A stretch of 64,000 nucleotides of DNA from positions 239,802 to 303,801 of the forward strand of contig CBDCVJ010000047.1 in assembly GCA_965222975.1 (NCBI GenBank), in the 5' to 3' direction. The translations under genes were made by a program, and so were the position numbers. Every line of letters begins with the position of its first letter. Position 1 is the stretch's first letter. Source of the stretch: UBA6168 sp965222975. GTDB lineage: Bacteria; Bacteroidota; Bacteroidia; Chitinophagales; Saprospiraceae. The notes beneath the pieces are model-generated. The model ran no database searches and was not told the origin of the DNA. It saw nothing but the letters and a program-made list of their open reading frames with translations. Of this stretch, positions 62,047 through 64,000 are shown one piece after another.

Positions 62047-64000
62047 ATGGAAGTATTTTACCTAATCGTCGTCATCATTCTGTTCTTCCTGGCCATTTCT
62101 GACCTCGTCGTTGGAGTCAGCAATGATGCCGTTAACTTTCTCAACTCGGCCGTTGGTGCAAAGGCAGCAGCATTTAAAACAATACTTGCTGTAGCTGCTT
62201 TAGGTATAGTCATTGGCTGTACCTTTTCAAGCGGTATGATGGAAGTAGCCAGAAAAGGAATTTTTCACCCTGAACATTTTTATTTTTCTGAGATAATTCT
62301 GCTATTTCTGGCAGTAATGGTCACGGATGTCATCTTGCTCGATGCATTCAACACTTATGGAATGCCGACGTCCACGACCGTGTCTATTGTTTTTGAATTG
62401 CTTGGAGCAGCAGTTGCCTTTTCAATTATTAAGATTTATGCCACTCCCGATGCCTTGAGTCTGGGAGAATATATTAACTCAGGCAAGGCGCTTGCAATTA
62501 TTTCTGGGATACTGTTATCTGTTGTTGTCGCATTTTCAGCAGGTGTCATTATTCAATACCTCACCCGGCTGTTATTTTCATTTAATTATGAAAAACGGTT
62601 AAAATACGTTGGTCCAATTTGGGGTGGTTTTGCTATTGCGGCAATTACCTACTTCTTGCTAATCAAAGGATCCAAAGGCGCCTCCTTCATGGATGCCGAC
62701 TTAAAAGAAGCCATTAACAATAACACTTGGCTTATATTAGGAATCAGCTTTGTTGCTTGGACTATTATTTTACAATTGGTTACCTGGTTTACGAAATTGG
62801 ATATCTTGAAGTTCATCGTGCTTATTGGTACATTCTCCTTGGCAATGGCGTTCGCAGGGAATGACCTGGTAAATTTTATTGGTGTGCCATTGGCAGGGTA
62901 CAATTCTTATGAACTTTGGATAGCCTCGGGAGAGTCACCTTCGGGTCTGTTGATGGATGGCCTGGCAGGAAAGGTACCAACACCCACGCTGCTATTGTTA
63001 TTGGCAGGTGTAATCATGACTATTACGCTATGGACTTCAAAAAAAGCAAAATCTGTTATCAAAACATCACTTGATCTTGGACGCCAATATGAAGGTTCAG
63101 AGCGATTTGCTTCCTATGCAGTATCACGTAGCCTCGTTCGGAATTTTGGAAAAATGGCCGGATTTGTCAACAACGTTTTGCCAAAATCCATGAAAGATGG
63201 AGTTGAAAGGCAATTTGATGAAAAACCATTTTTAGCAAAACAAGCAAGCCTTGGAGATGAAGCACCTGCATTCGACATGATCAGGGCAGCTTCTACGCTT
63301 GTCGTAGCCAGTATCCTGATTACTATTGGCACTAATCTTAAGTTGCCACTTTCTACTACTTATGTGACCTTCATGGTTTTCATGGGCACTTCACTCGCTG
63401 ATGGAGCTTGGGGTAGGGAAAGTGCCGTTTACCGGGTTTCTGGAGTACTTTCAGTTATTGGTGGTTGGTTCTTCACAGCCTTGTCAGCATTTCTTGTTGC
63501 TTTTCTTGTTGCCAATATATTTTATTGGGGAGGCCCGATTGCCATCGTAATTGTACTTATAATTGCTGGGGTCATTATCTATCGGTCACATCGGTTCCAT
63601 GATAAGCGGCTGGAGGAACAGGTTGCATTTGAAAAGAGTTTGGAAGAAGGAACACTTTCGATTGAAAGGATTGTTGAACTTAGTGCTAAGAACATGAAGG
63701 GTGCCTTGGGTAAAATCAACAACATCCTAGATGATACGTTGGAAGGGCTGGCTACTGAGGATCTTGCAAAATTGAGCAAGACTAACCAAGAGTATAAAGA
63801 ACTTCTTAGAAAAACAGAGAAATTGAAGAGGCGTGCAAATAAATCAATTGACAAAATAAAGGATGACCAAATAGAGGTTGCACACCTTTATATTTTGGTC
63901 GCTGATTATTTGAATGAGATGGCAATTCATACTGGCCACATTGTTAAACCTAGCCTCGATCATGTGGACAACCACCACAAACCACTCGTTCCCTCCCAAA
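62047..64000 (+). CDS. PiT-family inorganic phosphate transporter (3' end outside window)
   Basis: The ATG at 62047 opens a frame that stays open to the window end, 651 codons. MEVFYLIVVIILFFLAISDL is the first helix, followed by the PiT signature GVSNDAVNFLNSAVGAKAAA; the repeat appears again at MAFAGNDLVNFIGVPLAG. More than ten hydrophobic segments run to about residue 520 (LPLSTTYVTFMVFMGTSLAD included). From about 520 on, a charged helical region (EEGTLSIERIVELSAKNMKG, NNILDDTLEGL) resembles a PhoU-like domain. It carries phosphate with cations across the inner membrane. Both transporters here carry PhoU-like tails, unlike classical PitA. Confidence 0.9.
   Translation, partial: MEVFYLIVVIILFFLAISDLVVGVSNDAVNFLNSAVGAKAAAFKTILAVAALGIVIGCTFSSGMMEVARKGIFHPEHFYFSEIILLFLAVMVTDVILLDAFNTYGMPTSTTVSIVFELLGAAVAFSIIKIYATPDALSLGEYINSGKALAIISGILLSVVVAFSAGVIIQYLTRLLFSFNYEKRLKYVGPIWGGFAIAAITYFLLIKGSKGASFMDADLKEAINNNTWLILGISFVAWTIILQLVTWFTKLDILKFIVLIGTFSLAMAFAGNDLVNFIGVPLAGYNSYELWIASGESPSGLLMDGLAGKVPTPTLLLLLAGVIMTITLWTSKKAKSVIKTSLDLGRQYEGSERFASYAVSRSLVRNFGKMAGFVNNVLPKSMKDGVERQFDEKPFLAKQASLGDEAPAFDMIRAASTLVVASILITIGTNLKLPLSTTYVTFMVFMGTSLADGAWGRESAVYRVSGVLSVIGGWFFTALSAFLVAFLVANIFYWGGPIAIVIVLIIAGVIIYRSHRFHDKRLEEQVAFEKSLEEGTLSIERIVELSAKNMKGALGKINNILDDTLEGLATEDLAKLSKTNQEYKELLRKTEKLKRRANKSIDKIKDDQIEVAHLYILVADYLNEMAIHTGHIVKPSLDHVDNHHKPLVPSQ

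Overview
The window reads as chromosome of a Bacteroidota bacterium, most likely a Saprospira-type lineage (the phylum is well supported, the lineage is a guess). Evidence: two TonB-dependent receptor plus DUF4249 lipoprotein pairs, proteins with type IX secretion (T9SS) C-terminal tails, lamin-tail and CotH proteins, a BatA/BatD pair, a fused IcmF mutase, no obvious Shine-Dalgarno sequences, and a textbook Bacteroidota promoter (TTTG-N19-TACCTTTG) in front of rpsA. Most genes are housekeeping or envelope genes; there is no prophage, CRISPR array or rRNA.

Layout. 0-7 kb: a glycosyltransferase cut by the window edge, a gluconate-dehydrogenase-like pair whose GMC flavoprotein has lost its middle, a large lamin-tail protein, and dnaN with a consensus DnaA box upstream. 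7-15 kb: PLP decarboxylase, membrane protein, frameshifted redoxin, OmpA protein, rpsA. 15-22 kb: MoxR-type ATPase, DUF58 protein, metallo-hydrolase, psuG, DUF937 protein, an HD-like/Pycsar-effector fusion. 22-29 kb: receptor/DUF4249 pair, IS5-type element, and an ATPase/nuclease pair that looks like a defence module. 29-38 kb: icmF, then a Ro60 (TROVE) gene with three Y-RNA-like genes upstream, an epimerase-like gene and BatA/BatD. 38-48 kb: DUF4956-HlyD-TolC operon, a MITE-like insertion, a second receptor/DUF4249 pair, a desaturase. 49-64 kb: CotH protein, purD, glycosyltransferase, aminotransferase, phosphoesterase, a MazG-like gene between two foldback elements, and two divergent phosphate transporters.

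The most interesting locus is Ro60 and the DNA just upstream (34.19-34.79 kb, minus strand). One predicted RNA of about 247 nt has a Ro-type stem and carries a T-arm plus 3' acceptor strand, then a structured insert of 122 nt, then a 5' acceptor strand plus D-arm: a circularly permuted tRNA mimic of the YrlA class. Two compact RNAs of about 70 nt share its stem, its bulge and the motif GUUACUUCG, and end in U-runs.

A second theme is inverted repeats. At least a dozen intergenic spaces hold long, often perfect inverted repeats, most with their own locus-specific sequence. They include a 179-bp element with 18-bp terminal inverted repeats and a 9-bp target duplication, a perfect 82-bp palindrome and a perfect 30-bp-arm hairpin directly before a start codon.

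A caution on quality: seven genes (redoxin, icmF, a lipoprotein, the desaturase, purD, a glycosyltransferase, the transposase) each need the same +1 correction, usually at a homopolymer. This looks more like systematic base overcalling than seven real mutations.
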